From Chelonobacter sp006228105 (lineage in GTDB: Bacteria; Pseudomonadota; Gammaproteobacteria; Enterobacterales; Pasteurellaceae): a stretch of 64,000 bases of DNA. Both the position numbers and the translations under genes were made by a program. This document shows positions 18,449 through 27,326 of this stretch, piece after piece (within the stretch, counting starts at the first letter, position 1; the number at the start of each line of letters is the position of its first letter). The stretch lies in NCBI RefSeq assembly GCF_006228105.1, contig NZ_VDHH01000052.1. One strand, 5' to 3'. Below the pieces are notes generated by a model. The model saw only the letters and a list, made by a program, of their open reading frames with translations, was not told where the DNA came from and made no database searches.

Positions 18449-19750
18449 ATCTGCTTTTAAAAAAATAAATTTTTGTAATGCATTTAATAATTGACTAGCC
18501 CAAAAACGCCCTTTCGGTGTTAATTTCAACGATGTATTTTGATATAAACACAATCCACTTTGTTGCCATTGCCCAAATAATGGCGTTAATATAGATAATT
18601 CCTCGGCATTAAAATAACGTCCACATGCTAGAAATCCTTTTTCTATGCCGCCCTGCACGGCCGCACTTTTATCAGCCCAAGACGGTCTTTGCATTAACAT
18701 TGCAATCGGTTTTTGATTTTGGGTAACCTGTTGATAATAATTAGGTAATTCTCGTTGTTGCATAAAACTCCAACGCCCGATATTTCCGCCAGCAGCACAA
18801 CCAAATGCTAAACAATTCGAATGCTCTTTAATTAACAGATTATATAAATTACGTTCTCTCGTATTCCTTGCCCAATGGCTATTACTGATTTGCCGCCAAT
18901 TATATTCAGTTAATTGTTTTAATCCTTGTAGATATAACTGCTGCCGCTCTTCAAAAGTCGCAATTGAAATACGCTGTACCTCCACAGATTTGCCTAATAT
19001 TGTATTTGGTAAAACATTTAAAGCATAAAGATCAACCCCATCCATTTGCAAAGATTCTATCCATTCTAAATCTTTTGCTAATACCTCAGAGGTTTGCCCT
19101 GGCAAACCGAACAGTAGATCACAGACAATTGCTCCTTGATCAAGTTTTATTAGATAATCAATAAACTCAAGGAGTTGATCCTGTGTTGATTGCCGCCCAA
19201 GCTTGCGTCGAATATCTGTGTCAAAAGTTTGCACGCCGATAGAGATCCGATTCGCTCCGGCGGCAAAACAAGCAGCCAATTTCTCTTTATTTTCTTCTGA
19301 AACCCGAGTCTCAATCGTAATTTCACAATCACTTGCCAATGGAAAATAATTTTTTAACGCCTGTAAAATAATCGATAAATTATGAGTCGAAAGTGCGGTT
19401 GGCGTGCCTCCACCAAAATAAACCGCCTGTATAGGATGCTGCTGATATATTTTATTCTGACTATGTTGTTGAATCTCTTTTAATAAAAATTCGGTGTAAT
19501 TTTGCGCTGCATTTATTTCAAATCGATTCTGATAAAACCCACAAAATTTACAGTGTGTTTCACAAAAAGGAATATGCAGATATAACAATGTTTTTTGGTA
19601 TCCAGTATCAAGTTGCTGTAATTCATTCCACTGCTGCTGAATTATTGAACGATCAATCGGCGCACTTCCTGCCCAAGGCATTGTTGCCTTTCGTGAAGAA
19701 AACGGCATCCCTTCAGATTGGGCAAAAAAGCGACTGATATCATATTCCAT
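18446..19750 (-). CDS. hutW: Heme-utilization radical SAM protein HutW
   Basis: 434-aa radical SAM protein related to coproporphyrinogen dehydrogenases. The Fe-S cluster motif CETHCKFCGFY (C-x3-C-x2-C) is near residue 63, followed by VYFGGGTPTAL and RISIGVQTFD. The relative ChuW opens heme under anaerobic conditions; HutW is the hut-linked branch. First gene of the minus-strand operon, with an AGGAAA site and a strong promoter overlapping a Fur box, so it should be switched on by iron shortage. A HemN-like role is less likely given the neighbours. Confidence 0.92.
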   Translation of the reverse strand: MEYDISRFFAQSEGMPFSSRKATMPWAGSAPIDRSIIQQQWNELQQLDTGYQKTLLYLHIPFCETHCKFCGFYQNRFEINAAQNYTEFLLKEIQQHSQNKIYQQHPIQAVYFGGGTPTALSTHNLSIILQALKNYFPLASDCEITIETRVSEENKEKLAACFAAGANRISIGVQTFDTDIRRKLGRQSTQDQLLEFIDYLIKLDQGAIVCDLLFGLPGQTSEVLAKDLEWIESLQMDGVDLYALNVLPNTILGKSVEVQRISIATFEERQQLYLQGLKQLTEYNWRQISNSHWARNTRERNLYNLLIKEHSNCLAFGCAAGGNIGRWSFMQQRELPNYYQQVTQNQKPIAMLMQRPSWADKSAAVQGGIEKGFLACGRYFNAEELSILTPLFGQWQQSGLCLYQNTSLKLTPKGRFWASQLLNALQKFIFLKAD

Positions 19751-19782
19751 ATTTATTTTCCTAAAGAAATAAAAAAACCTAC

Positions 19783-19832
19783 TTGACTTGGATAAGGCCT
19801 GACATTATAATAACAATCATTATCATTATCAA
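19783..19832. promoter_or_regulatory. Overlapping divergent sigma-70 promoters for the two hut operons
   Basis: Plus strand: TTGACT at 19783-19788, 17-bp spacer, TATAAT at 19806-19811, leading to the chaN-like gene. Minus strand: TTGATA (19832-19827), 17-bp spacer, TATAAT (19809-19804), leading to hutW. The two -10 boxes overlap each other, so the operons share one control point. Assigned by eye from consensus. Confidence 0.85.
19812..19830. promoter_or_regulatory. Fur box between hutW and chaN-like gene
   Basis: On the minus strand it reads GATAATGATAATGATTGTT: two perfect Fur hexamers (GATAAT) and a third near match, close to the 19-bp Fur consensus. It begins one base past the plus-strand -10 box and fills the minus-strand -35/-10 spacer, so bound Fe-Fur should block both promoters. 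Confidence 0.9.
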
Positions 19833-19856
19833 TATAAATTAAAACAATTTGTCTGT

Positions 19857-20708
19857 ATGTATAAAAAACCTGCTTTCCTCAAGCACTTCTTATTAGGATT
19901 ATTATTCTGTCTCTGCATAGGCTGCACCACTTTAGCTAGCAAACAACAAATTAAACCGCAGCAGGACATACAAAAAACTGTTTTTGATGTCAGCCAACAG
20001 CGCTATATCCAAATTGATGATTTAGTTGATCAACTGGCTGAAAGTAAAATAATTTTGATCGGTGAAAAACATACTGAAAAGAAACACCACCAAGCCCAAC
20101 TACGGCTAATAACAATGCTGGAAGAGAGATCTTTGATCAACAGTATTGCTCTAGAAATGTTTCCTTCTACAGCACAAACCGATCTAAACCGGGCTCAAAC
20201 CGTCATTCGTCGCCAACCCGCGATATCGGATCACGAAATTGCCGCTCAACTGGATTGGGATTCAAAATGGGATTGGACCCAATACCGAACTTTGATCACT
20301 TACTTGTCCAGATCCAATATCAATATTTACGGTGCAAATTTAAGCCGTGAAGAAATCAATATCTTATTGCAGGGCGCTTATCCGCTACTGGGGGAGAAAT
20401 CTACAACAACAAAAGTAAAACAAGCGATTAGGACCTTAATTGTTGAATCTCACGCAATAGATCATAGCGATCCGTTAATTGATCGATTAGTGGAGATCCA
20501 GCAATTCAAAGATCGCCGAATGGCTGAAACCTTACTTAAAAATAATAAACCAATTCTTTTTATCGGTGGGCTGCATCATATAAGAAAGTCCATCGGGGTT
20601 CCGCTACATTTAGCAGAATATTTAGAAAGTCATTATAAAGTTATCGCAATGGTTGAAAGTCTATCCGATATTGAGATGAATGATGCCGATTATATTTGGG
20701 TGCTATAA
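19857..20708 (+). CDS. ChaN-like heme-binding lipoprotein
   Basis: 283 aa. A signal peptide ends in a lipoprotein-like Cys (LFCLCIGC, Cys23; the -3 residue is unusual), followed by a ChaN/Tiki-type domain with IILIGEKHTEKKHHQ near residue 65 and the late FIGGLHHIRKS. ChaN of Campylobacter is an iron-regulated heme-binding lipoprotein. The start is the ATG at 19857, though no strong ribosome site is seen. It is the first gene of the long plus-strand operon, directly after the Fur box, and probably receives or buffers heme in the periplasm; that role is inferred. Confidence 0.85.
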   Translation: MYKKPAFLKHFLLGLLFCLCIGCTTLASKQQIKPQQDIQKTVFDVSQQRYIQIDDLVDQLAESKIILIGEKHTEKKHHQAQLRLITMLEERSLINSIALEMFPSTAQTDLNRAQTVIRRQPAISDHEIAAQLDWDSKWDWTQYRTLITYLSRSNINIYGANLSREEINILLQGAYPLLGEKSTTTKVKQAIRTLIVESHAIDHSDPLIDRLVEIQQFKDRRMAETLLKNNKPILFIGGLHHIRKSIGVPLHLAEYLESHYKVIAMVESLSDIEMNDADYIWVL

Positions 20709-20710
20709 AG

Positions 20711-22849
20711 ATGAATATTATTCGGATCATTTTAGGCATTCTGGTCAGTTATGTTGCATCAGCCGCAATTGCCCAACCGCTCATTCCGACCAAAGTGCAA
20801 GCAGCAAATCCTGATCATGTTCAGCACAACGATCACTATGCTTGGCTAGCGGATAATCGCTATCAAGATGAAATTGAGCAAATTATCCGAGAGGAAAACC
20901 GCTACACACAAAATTTCCTTGCCTCGGAGCAAACTCTCAGACAACAACTGTCAAATGAAATCACCTCCCGTTCGCAGCAGCGTCCAACCGCATTATATTG
21001 GTCAGATAACGGCTATCATTATCGCCGATATAACCAAGGTTACCATCCTGTCTTTGAACGAAAATCCACTCAACATAGTCATTGGCACTTAATTGTTGAT
21101 GGTGCACAACAAGCTGAAAACCATGCATATTATCAACTTAATATTCCGGTTATTTCGCCTGATAATCGACTTGCTTTAATTGCAGAAGATATTATCGGTA
21201 ATGAAAATTATCAGATTTCACTTATCCATTTAGATAAATCAATGACTCCCGAAACAACGCTAGAAGTGAGCAATACTAGCGGAGAAATTGTTTGGGGAAA
21301 AAATAATCGCACTTTCTATTATTTACAACAAGCCTCTGAAACCGGCAACATTATCGGTTTATACCGGCATGTTATCGGCTTACCGCAAAGTGAAGACCAT
21401 CTGATTTATCAGCAGAATTCAACGAATGGTCATCTGTCGATATCACTCTCTTCTTCTGGTCAGTATTTAATCTTAGATCTTAATAAACAAGATGGATCAG
21501 AGATATACACTCTAGATCTAATGCAATCCAATCCTGAAATGACACTGTTTGTGCCTGAAAAGATAGGATATGAATACTATTTGGATCATCATAATGACGG
21601 CTTCTACATTAAAAGTAACCATAATAATACTGAATTTGAATTATTCTATGCCAAAGACAAACAAGCAAAGTGGCAAACTGTTTATACCCCGCATAACGGC
21701 AGTACCCTCGAAAGTTTTACCTTGTTAAAACACTGGGTGATTGTCAAAGTGCGCAATCACGGCGTTCCTGAGCTATATTATTGGTCGATACCACACCATA
21801 GCAAGGTAGAAAAAATCCCGTTCCCGGATCCCAATTATTTAGTGAGCATACTACATGGGGATGGGCAGGATTCAGCGCATTTAACACTACGCTATAGTGC
21901 TTTGAACGTACCGCAAAGTATTGTGAAGTTTGATCTGTACCAACAACAATGGTTGGATATGCCTAAATCAGGCATCCATAATACCGCAGCCCAGCACTAC
22001 CAAACTGAATATTTATTGATTCCGGTGCGTGACGGAATATCTGTACCGGTTACGCTGATTTATAAAAAATCACACTTCAAGAAAGGTAAAAATCCCCTGT
22101 TATTAACCGGCTATGGTGCTTATGGATTCAGTATGCAACCGGTATACGGCACGGCTTATCGCAGCTTACTCGACAGAGGTTTTGTTTATGCAATAGCGCA
22201 TGTCAGAGGCGGTGGTGAGTTGGGGCTTGCTTGGCACACCCAAGGGAGCAGGCAATTCAAATTGAACAGCATTCATGATTTTATTGATGTTGCTCAAATC
22301 TTACAATTAAAAGGTTATGCAGCGCCTGACCGCACTTATGCCCTTGGAGAAAGTGCCGGTGGATTGTTGGTTGCTGCTGCCGTCAATCAAGCGCCACAGC
22401 TGTTTCGTGCCGTGGTGCTACAAGTGCCGTTTTTGGATATGTTAGCCGCCCTCGGTAATCCAGCGACCAAAACAGATTCTGAAGTTGCAGAATGGGGCGA
22501 CATTTCACAACCTGAAGAGTATCAATATATTAAAAGCTACTCACCTTATGAAAATATTCAGCCTCAACAGTATCCTTCAATCTTGATTATGACAGCCCAA
22601 CAAGATCAACGGGTTCCATTTTGGGAAAGCTTAAAATATGCCGCTAAAATCCGACAGTATAATCTGGCTGATAGCGCGATTTTACTCAATATCGAACCCC
22701 ATTCGGGCCATAGCGGTCGTTATGGCGGTGCAAGTCGCCAGATCAGAAGTCTTACCGCCTACACATTTTTACTCAAAATCGATCGCATTGCTAGCCAAAG
22801 TCATCTTATACCCAGCAATACACTTATTTATAACAAGGAAAAACAATGA
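20711..22849 (+). CDS. Exported prolyl oligopeptidase family (S9A, oligopeptidase B-like) peptidase
   Basis: 712 aa from the ATG at 20711, two bases after the chaN-like stop. A clear signal peptide (MNIIRIILGILVSYVASAAIAQ) is followed by an N-terminal beta-propeller region and a C-terminal alpha/beta hydrolase. The triad is visible: Ser548 in LGESAGGLL, Asp in AQQDQRVPFWES, and His in EPHSGHSGRYGG. Family members cut short peptides; most oligopeptidase B enzymes are cytosolic, so export is unusual. The position between a heme lipoprotein and a receptor, with an ATGA overlap to the next gene, suggests trimming of peptides from host hemoproteins. That is an inference. Confidence 0.9.
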   Translation: MNIIRIILGILVSYVASAAIAQPLIPTKVQAANPDHVQHNDHYAWLADNRYQDEIEQIIREENRYTQNFLASEQTLRQQLSNEITSRSQQRPTALYWSDNGYHYRRYNQGYHPVFERKSTQHSHWHLIVDGAQQAENHAYYQLNIPVISPDNRLALIAEDIIGNENYQISLIHLDKSMTPETTLEVSNTSGEIVWGKNNRTFYYLQQASETGNIIGLYRHVIGLPQSEDHLIYQQNSTNGHLSISLSSSGQYLILDLNKQDGSEIYTLDLMQSNPEMTLFVPEKIGYEYYLDHHNDGFYIKSNHNNTEFELFYAKDKQAKWQTVYTPHNGSTLESFTLLKHWVIVKVRNHGVPELYYWSIPHHSKVEKIPFPDPNYLVSILHGDGQDSAHLTLRYSALNVPQSIVKFDLYQQQWLDMPKSGIHNTAAQHYQTEYLLIPVRDGISVPVTLIYKKSHFKKGKNPLLLTGYGAYGFSMQPVYGTAYRSLLDRGFVYAIAHVRGGGELGLAWHTQGSRQFKLNSIHDFIDVAQILQLKGYAAPDRTYALGESAGGLLVAAAVNQAPQLFRAVVLQVPFLDMLAALGNPATKTDSEVAEWGDISQPEEYQYIKSYSPYENIQPQQYPSILIMTAQQDQRVPFWESLKYAAKIRQYNLADSAILLNIEPHSGHSGRYGGASRQIRSLTAYTFLLKIDRIASQSHLIPSNTLIYNKEKQ

Positions 22850-25131
22850 ATTATTCGATTATTAGCCGTTTTATTGCTTTAGTTTGCTGCGGTCTTCTTC
22901 CCGCTATCGGTGGCTATGCCGATCAAAGTTCGCAAGATGAATTACAACTTGATGACTTAAAAGTATTAGGTTCGCCGCGCACTACATCACAAAAAACGTT
23001 TAGTATTCCCGGCGCAGTCAGCGCTGTGGGTGAAAATAGAAAAATGCAATCATTAGACAGTGTAGTGCGAGCACTGCCGGGAACCTTTACCAACATCAAC
23101 CCGACACAAGGTACGGTTAGCGTCAATATTCGGGGAATGACCGGTTTTGGCAGAGTCAACACGATGGTTGATGATGTTCCTCAAACTTTTTACGGTACTT
23201 CATCTAATTCCAGTAGTAAATATCATAGTGAAAACGGAGGATATGGACCCAGCAGCCAATTCGGCGTTATGATTGATCCGAATTTTCTGACCGGTGTCAG
23301 CGTCACTCGAGGATTCTCACAAGGTGCTCAAGGCGTGAATGCTTTAAACGGACACTCCAATCTACGTACCATTGGAGTCGATGATGTTGTTTTTGCCGAC
23401 AGTAACATTGGTTTACTGTCAAAATATAATTACGGCACCAACGGATTAGGGCAAAATGCTATGTTGGCGGTGGCTAGCAAACGAGCTGCTTTCGACAACG
23501 GTTCAATAGGTGCAATGTTAGCCTATAGCGGCGGCAAAGAAAAAGCTAATTATAAACGCGGTGACGGCACACATTCGATTCAAAATGACTATGTTCGCCG
23601 TCTGGATCAATCGCCCCGCTCTTGGTTGGCGAAATTTGAACTATCCCCTTCCGCGCTACATAAAATTGAACTGGCTGCCCGTGGCTATCAAAACAGTGTC
23701 GGTGGTCGCCAAACAAAAAACAGTAATTATTATCTACGCTATAAGTTTGACCCGGCTAGCCCTTTAATTGATTTTACCTTGTTGAGCGCTTATACCGATA
23801 ATCGCCAACTTTATGATAATGACGCCAACATTTGGCAACTGGATAAAGCGAAAACAGGCAACCGTTCTTACTATCTGGATATCAACAATATTTCCACATT
23901 GCACTGGCAAGATTTCACCTCGAGTTTTACCTTAGGCAGTAGTGTTATGACTAACACCTATGCTAAAAAAGCCTTAGGTGTCAATAAAGACAACTATGAT
24001 TATACGCCCTTTTCTCCTGTCGGCAGACAAACTATCTACAGCCTATATTTAATCAATGAATTAACCTATCAGAATTTCACATTAAATACCGGCTTGACCT
24101 ATGTTGACGGTACGGTCCGAGGTCATAAAGGTTCTTGCCACGCTTTGGGCAGCAGCGATAATTCTTTTGCCGATTTGGGTTGTTTTCCAAAAAATGCCGC
24201 CAGTATGAAATTAAACAGCAAATCATTGCAGCCGTCAGTGATGCTATCCTGGGATTTAAACCCGTGGTTCAAACCGTTTATCAGCTATTCCCAATCTACT
24301 CGAATTCCGAATACCCAAGAAGTCTTCTTCAATAATGAAGGCAGCGGCTCAATGAATCCCTATTTAAAACCGGAACAAGCTAAGATCTATCAAATTGGTT
24401 TTAATACCGAAAAAGAAAACATATTCACAGATAATGATTTCTTAGGTTTCAAATTGACAGCCTATATTAATCATATAAAAAACTATATTCATAGCCAAAG
24501 TTTCTATATTACTCGCAGCGGTACCCGAATCACCGACCTAAATCACCCTGATTTATATGGAGATTTTCATGCACAAATGTATATTAACGCACTGAATCCT
24601 ATTAAGCACAAAGGTATAGAAATTGCTTTAGAATATGATTCCGATACACTCTTTGCCAATTTATCCTATAGCCGACAAAAAACGACTTTACCTTTAGATG
24701 TTAGCTCTTCAATCGGTACCGGATTCGGCACAACATCGATCACCTATCTACCGGAAGACTACGCTACGCTGACATTAGGCGGACGGTTTTTTGAGCGTGA
24801 TTTAACCATCGGATCTATTTTTAAATACACCGGAAAGTCACGCCGCGAAGTGCCAAACGGGCTTGAAGTAGATAAATACGGCAATGATTCGCAAGCACTG
24901 CCGAAAATTCCGATTATTATCGATCTTTACGCCACATATCGACTCAACAAGCACGTCCTACTCAAAGCCTCGGTGCAAAATCTATCAAATAAAAATTATG
25001 TCGATGCATTAAATTCACTCAACTCAACCGGCTCACAAGTGGGGACCGATAGAGATGACAACTACGTTTACTCGTTTACTAATTCAGCACGTGGACGAAC
25101 ATTTTTATTAGGCGCTGAAATTCGTTTTTAA
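22846..25131 (+). CDS. TonB-dependent outer-membrane receptor (second, lipoprotein-linked)
   Basis: 761 aa. A signal peptide to about residue 26 (GGYADQ) is followed by a TonB box near LDDLKVLG, a plug with SVNIRGMTGFGRVNTMVDDVPQ, and a beta-barrel with SQSTRIPNTQEVFF and LKPEQAKIYQIGF, ending in RF. It overlaps the peptidase gene by four bases (ATGA) and is followed 33 bp later by a surface-lipoprotein gene, an order recalling TbpA/TbpB- or HpuB/HpuA-type pairs. The plug phrases resemble heme and hemophore receptors. The ligand is unknown; heme or a hemoprotein is inferred from the operon. No uptake sequence was seen in it. Confidence 0.87.
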   Translation: MNYSIISRFIALVCCGLLPAIGGYADQSSQDELQLDDLKVLGSPRTTSQKTFSIPGAVSAVGENRKMQSLDSVVRALPGTFTNINPTQGTVSVNIRGMTGFGRVNTMVDDVPQTFYGTSSNSSSKYHSENGGYGPSSQFGVMIDPNFLTGVSVTRGFSQGAQGVNALNGHSNLRTIGVDDVVFADSNIGLLSKYNYGTNGLGQNAMLAVASKRAAFDNGSIGAMLAYSGGKEKANYKRGDGTHSIQNDYVRRLDQSPRSWLAKFELSPSALHKIELAARGYQNSVGGRQTKNSNYYLRYKFDPASPLIDFTLLSAYTDNRQLYDNDANIWQLDKAKTGNRSYYLDINNISTLHWQDFTSSFTLGSSVMTNTYAKKALGVNKDNYDYTPFSPVGRQTIYSLYLINELTYQNFTLNTGLTYVDGTVRGHKGSCHALGSSDNSFADLGCFPKNAASMKLNSKSLQPSVMLSWDLNPWFKPFISYSQSTRIPNTQEVFFNNEGSGSMNPYLKPEQAKIYQIGFNTEKENIFTDNDFLGFKLTAYINHIKNYIHSQSFYITRSGTRITDLNHPDLYGDFHAQMYINALNPIKHKGIEIALEYDSDTLFANLSYSRQKTTLPLDVSSSIGTGFGTTSITYLPEDYATLTLGGRFFERDLTIGSIFKYTGKSRREVPNGLEVDKYGNDSQALPKIPIIIDLYATYRLNKHVLLKASVQNLSNKNYVDALNSLNSTGSQVGTDRDDNYVYSFTNSARGRTFLLGAEIRF

Positions 25132-25164
25132 TATCAACAATATTAACTAATTCAAGGAAAACTT

Positions 25165-26367
25165 ATGAAAATAACCTACAAAACCACTGCTATGGTATGC
25201 TTACTGAGCTTGTTTACCGCTGCCTGCTCGTCAACCTCGTCTTCTTTTACTGAAGAAAAATCAAATACTACCACAGAAGTACCAAAATCTGAGGAACCTA
25301 AACCAGAAGAACCTAAACCAGAAGAGCCTAAACCAGAAGAGCCTAAATCAGAAGAGCCTAAACCAGAAGAGCCTAAATCAGAAGAGCCTAAATCAGAAGA
25401 GCCTAAATCAGAAGAGCCTAAATCAGAAGAGCCTAAATCAGAAGAGCCTAAATCAGAAGAGCCTAAATCAGAAGAGCCTCGATTTAAAGCGGGAACCTTA
25501 GAAGATCGAACTCTTACTATCGTCGTTTCCAGTCAAGGAGGAGAACGATATGAAGCCGTATTAGAAACTGATAAAAATCGTGGCTTCTATATGTCTGGTC
25601 CAATGGACTTCCGCGATAGCAAGGGAAATATCCTAGATCTCCGCAATGAGTTTAAAGATAAAACCGTGATGAACAACTATGATGTCGATCCAAATAAAGT
25701 CCAAGAACTGGTTATCACCTCCGAAAACGGAGAAGAATTGGGGAAATTCCGCTTTATTAACCAAACTTACTCCAGCTATGGTACGTTCTCACCGGAATTG
25801 ACTGCGCCAGCAGCCGGTGGTGATCCGGCTCACCCCTTTAAAAATCACGAGAATCTCGGAACTTATATACTACAACCGACCACAGAAACACAATTTGATC
25901 AGTTGGCTCAAGCCAGTACAGCTGACGGTATTATCACTTATAGCGGCCATACCTTGGGCTACAAAGGAGGACCAAAAGGCGGTACACCGACCGAAGGCTA
26001 CATGGGGGATGTCTCATTTCAGGTGAGTATTGCCTCGAAAACAATCTCAGGTGAAATGTCCGCTCGACAAGACAGCTTTGTTAGACATAACTGGCGATTT
26101 ACTGATGACGACAATAATCCAACTGCGGAAGGTATTGCCTTTGATCAGCCCAACGTTAAGTTAATTCTTTCTGAAGCCAACATTGTTGCAAACAACAATA
26201 ATACCATGGGGTTTAAAAACGGTGAGGTCAGATTGCTGCATAACGGACAGCAAGTGCGTATCAATGACTATGCCGGAACATTTGCCGGACCAGAAGCAAA
26301 TGAAATTGTCGGTCAAATTGGTAGTGGAGAAGAACGCATTATGTTCGGTGCAACTAAACAAGAATAA
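25165..26367 (+). CDS. Surface lipoprotein with EEPK(S/P) repeat stalk and TbpB-like C-terminal barrel
   Basis: 400 aa. The lipoprotein signal ends at SLFTAAC (Cys21). A stalk of 13 five-residue EEPK(S/P) units, the last degenerate, spans about residues 43-107. The folded part holds GTLEDRTLTIVVSSQGG, GMDF-like MSGPMDFRDSKGN, and a C-terminal eight-strand-type barrel ending in DYAGTFAGPEANEIVG and RIMFGATKQE, much like the ends of TbpB and Slam-dependent hemophilin-type proteins. It probably sits on the outer surface and presents ligand to the receptor just upstream. No Slam gene is in this window. The ligand is inferred to be heme or a hemoprotein; no close named family was recognised. Confidence 0.78.
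   Translation: MKITYKTTAMVCLLSLFTAACSSTSSSFTEEKSNTTTEVPKSEEPKPEEPKPEEPKPEEPKSEEPKPEEPKSEEPKSEEPKSEEPKSEEPKSEEPKSEEPKSEEPRFKAGTLEDRTLTIVVSSQGGERYEAVLETDKNRGFYMSGPMDFRDSKGNILDLRNEFKDKTVMNNYDVDPNKVQELVITSENGEELGKFRFINQTYSSYGTFSPELTAPAAGGDPAHPFKNHENLGTYILQPTTETQFDQLAQASTADGIITYSGHTLGYKGGPKGGTPTEGYMGDVSFQVSIASKTISGEMSARQDSFVRHNWRFTDDDNNPTAEGIAFDQPNVKLILSEANIVANNNNTMGFKNGEVRLLHNGQQVRINDYAGTFAGPEANEIVGQIGSGEERIMFGATKQE
25291..25485 (+). repeat. 15-bp tandem repeat inside the lipoprotein gene
   Basis: Thirteen 15-bp units coding EEPKP or EEPKS, with seven consecutive near-identical GAAGAGCCTAAATCA units toward the 3' end; the last unit ends CGATTT. Because the unit is a multiple of three, slippage would change stalk length without breaking the frame. 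Confidence 0.95.
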
Positions 26368-26401
26368 TTTCATTGCTATTTATTTAGTGTAATTTTTACT
26401 A

Positions 26402-26424
26402 AAAGTGCGGCCACACCGCACTTT
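26402..26424. terminator. Uptake-sequence hairpin before exbB
   Basis: Nine-bp perfect stem AAAGTGCGG / CCGCACTTT with loop CCACA, in the 82-bp gap between the lipoprotein and exbB. It could reduce read-through into exbB-exbD-tonB; the T-run after it is short. Confidence 0.6.
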
Positions 26425-26449
26425 AGCTAACCATAACGGATATTTTCAT

Positions 26450-27319
26450 ATGTTATTAATTCGCTTTTATCCACTGTTTTTCCTGCTTATCATCAGTTTT
26501 TCAGCCTTTGCTGATACCGCTATAGGCACAACTACCGACATTGCCTTGCAACATACTGAAGCACATGCCTCTGGAGCAATAGCCAACTCTACTGCGACAG
26601 CTGCTGTACCAGAGCTTATCAAGACAGAAATCCTGCAAGATATGTCGCCGCTTGGAATGTATCTTTCCGCCCATCCTGTTGTTCAAGCTGTCATCTGGAT
26701 ACTGATTTTTTGCTCAGTTTTAACTTGGGTAATTTTTTTCAGTAAACTGTTTCAGTTGTATTACTCCGCTGCAACACTGAGAACACAGCAAGCATTTTTA
26801 TTGACCCAAGAACATTTTGAACAAGCACGGCAGCAGTTACCTTCGAAGATTAAATTTGATATCAGCCACAATCTTTTATCCGAAATCAACGATGAATTAC
26901 AACGATCCAACTATCTTTGCGACGATGATTTTAAGCAACGCCTAGACTATCGCTTAGATCGCCGAATTCAAAGTTACACGCAAAATATGCGCTACGGCAT
27001 CGGTCCTCTAGCAACTATTGGCGCAGTCGCCCCCTTTATCGGTTTATTCGGCACTGTCTGGGGAATAATGAATAGTTTTATCGGTATCGTGCATTCACAA
27101 ACCACCAGCTTATCGGTGGTAGCACCGGGAATCGCTGAAGCACTGTTTGCTACCGCACTTGGTTTGGTAGCAGCAATTCCTGCCGTTATTATTTATAATA
27201 TCTTCACCAGACACTTAACAACATACCGGTTACAGATTGAAAATTTAGCGGCTATTTTACGCCTGATGATCAAGCGTGACATATCCCTACATCGCTTAAA
27301 TCCAGCAGCATCAGTATGA
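26450..27319 (+). CDS. exbB: TonB-system energizer ExbB
   Basis: 289-aa inner-membrane proton-channel subunit that powers TonB. The start is set at the ATG at 26450 (MLLIRFYPLF), which gives a signal-like N-terminus (to SFSAFA); the frame upstream runs through the hairpin. Three membrane segments are seen, near residues 75-100, 180-200 and 220-245, with the hallmark LATIGAVAPFIGLFGTVWGIM and APGIAEALFATALGLVAAIPAV. It starts the exbB-exbD-tonB set, which should energise both receptors of this island. Confidence 0.93.
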   Translation: MLLIRFYPLFFLLIISFSAFADTAIGTTTDIALQHTEAHASGAIANSTATAAVPELIKTEILQDMSPLGMYLSAHPVVQAVIWILIFCSVLTWVIFFSKLFQLYYSAATLRTQQAFLLTQEHFEQARQQLPSKIKFDISHNLLSEINDELQRSNYLCDDDFKQRLDYRLDRRIQSYTQNMRYGIGPLATIGAVAPFIGLFGTVWGIMNSFIGIVHSQTTSLSVVAPGIAEALFATALGLVAAIPAVIIYNIFTRHLTTYRLQIENLAAILRLMIKRDISLHRLNPAASV

Positions 27320-27326
27320 GGTTCCT

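Noticed and set aside
25291..25485. CRISPR-like array
   Set aside because: The repeats are directly joined without spacers, are 15 bp long and are in frame within a coding gene.
25291..25485. Phase-variable on/off switch
   Set aside because: The unit is a multiple of three, so changes in copy number keep the frame; only length can vary.
22340..27150. Calling the receptor/lipoprotein segment recently transferred because no uptake sequence was seen there
   Set aside because: Similar uptake-free stretches occur in core genes such as skp-bamA and rpsB-tsf, so absence alone is not evidence.
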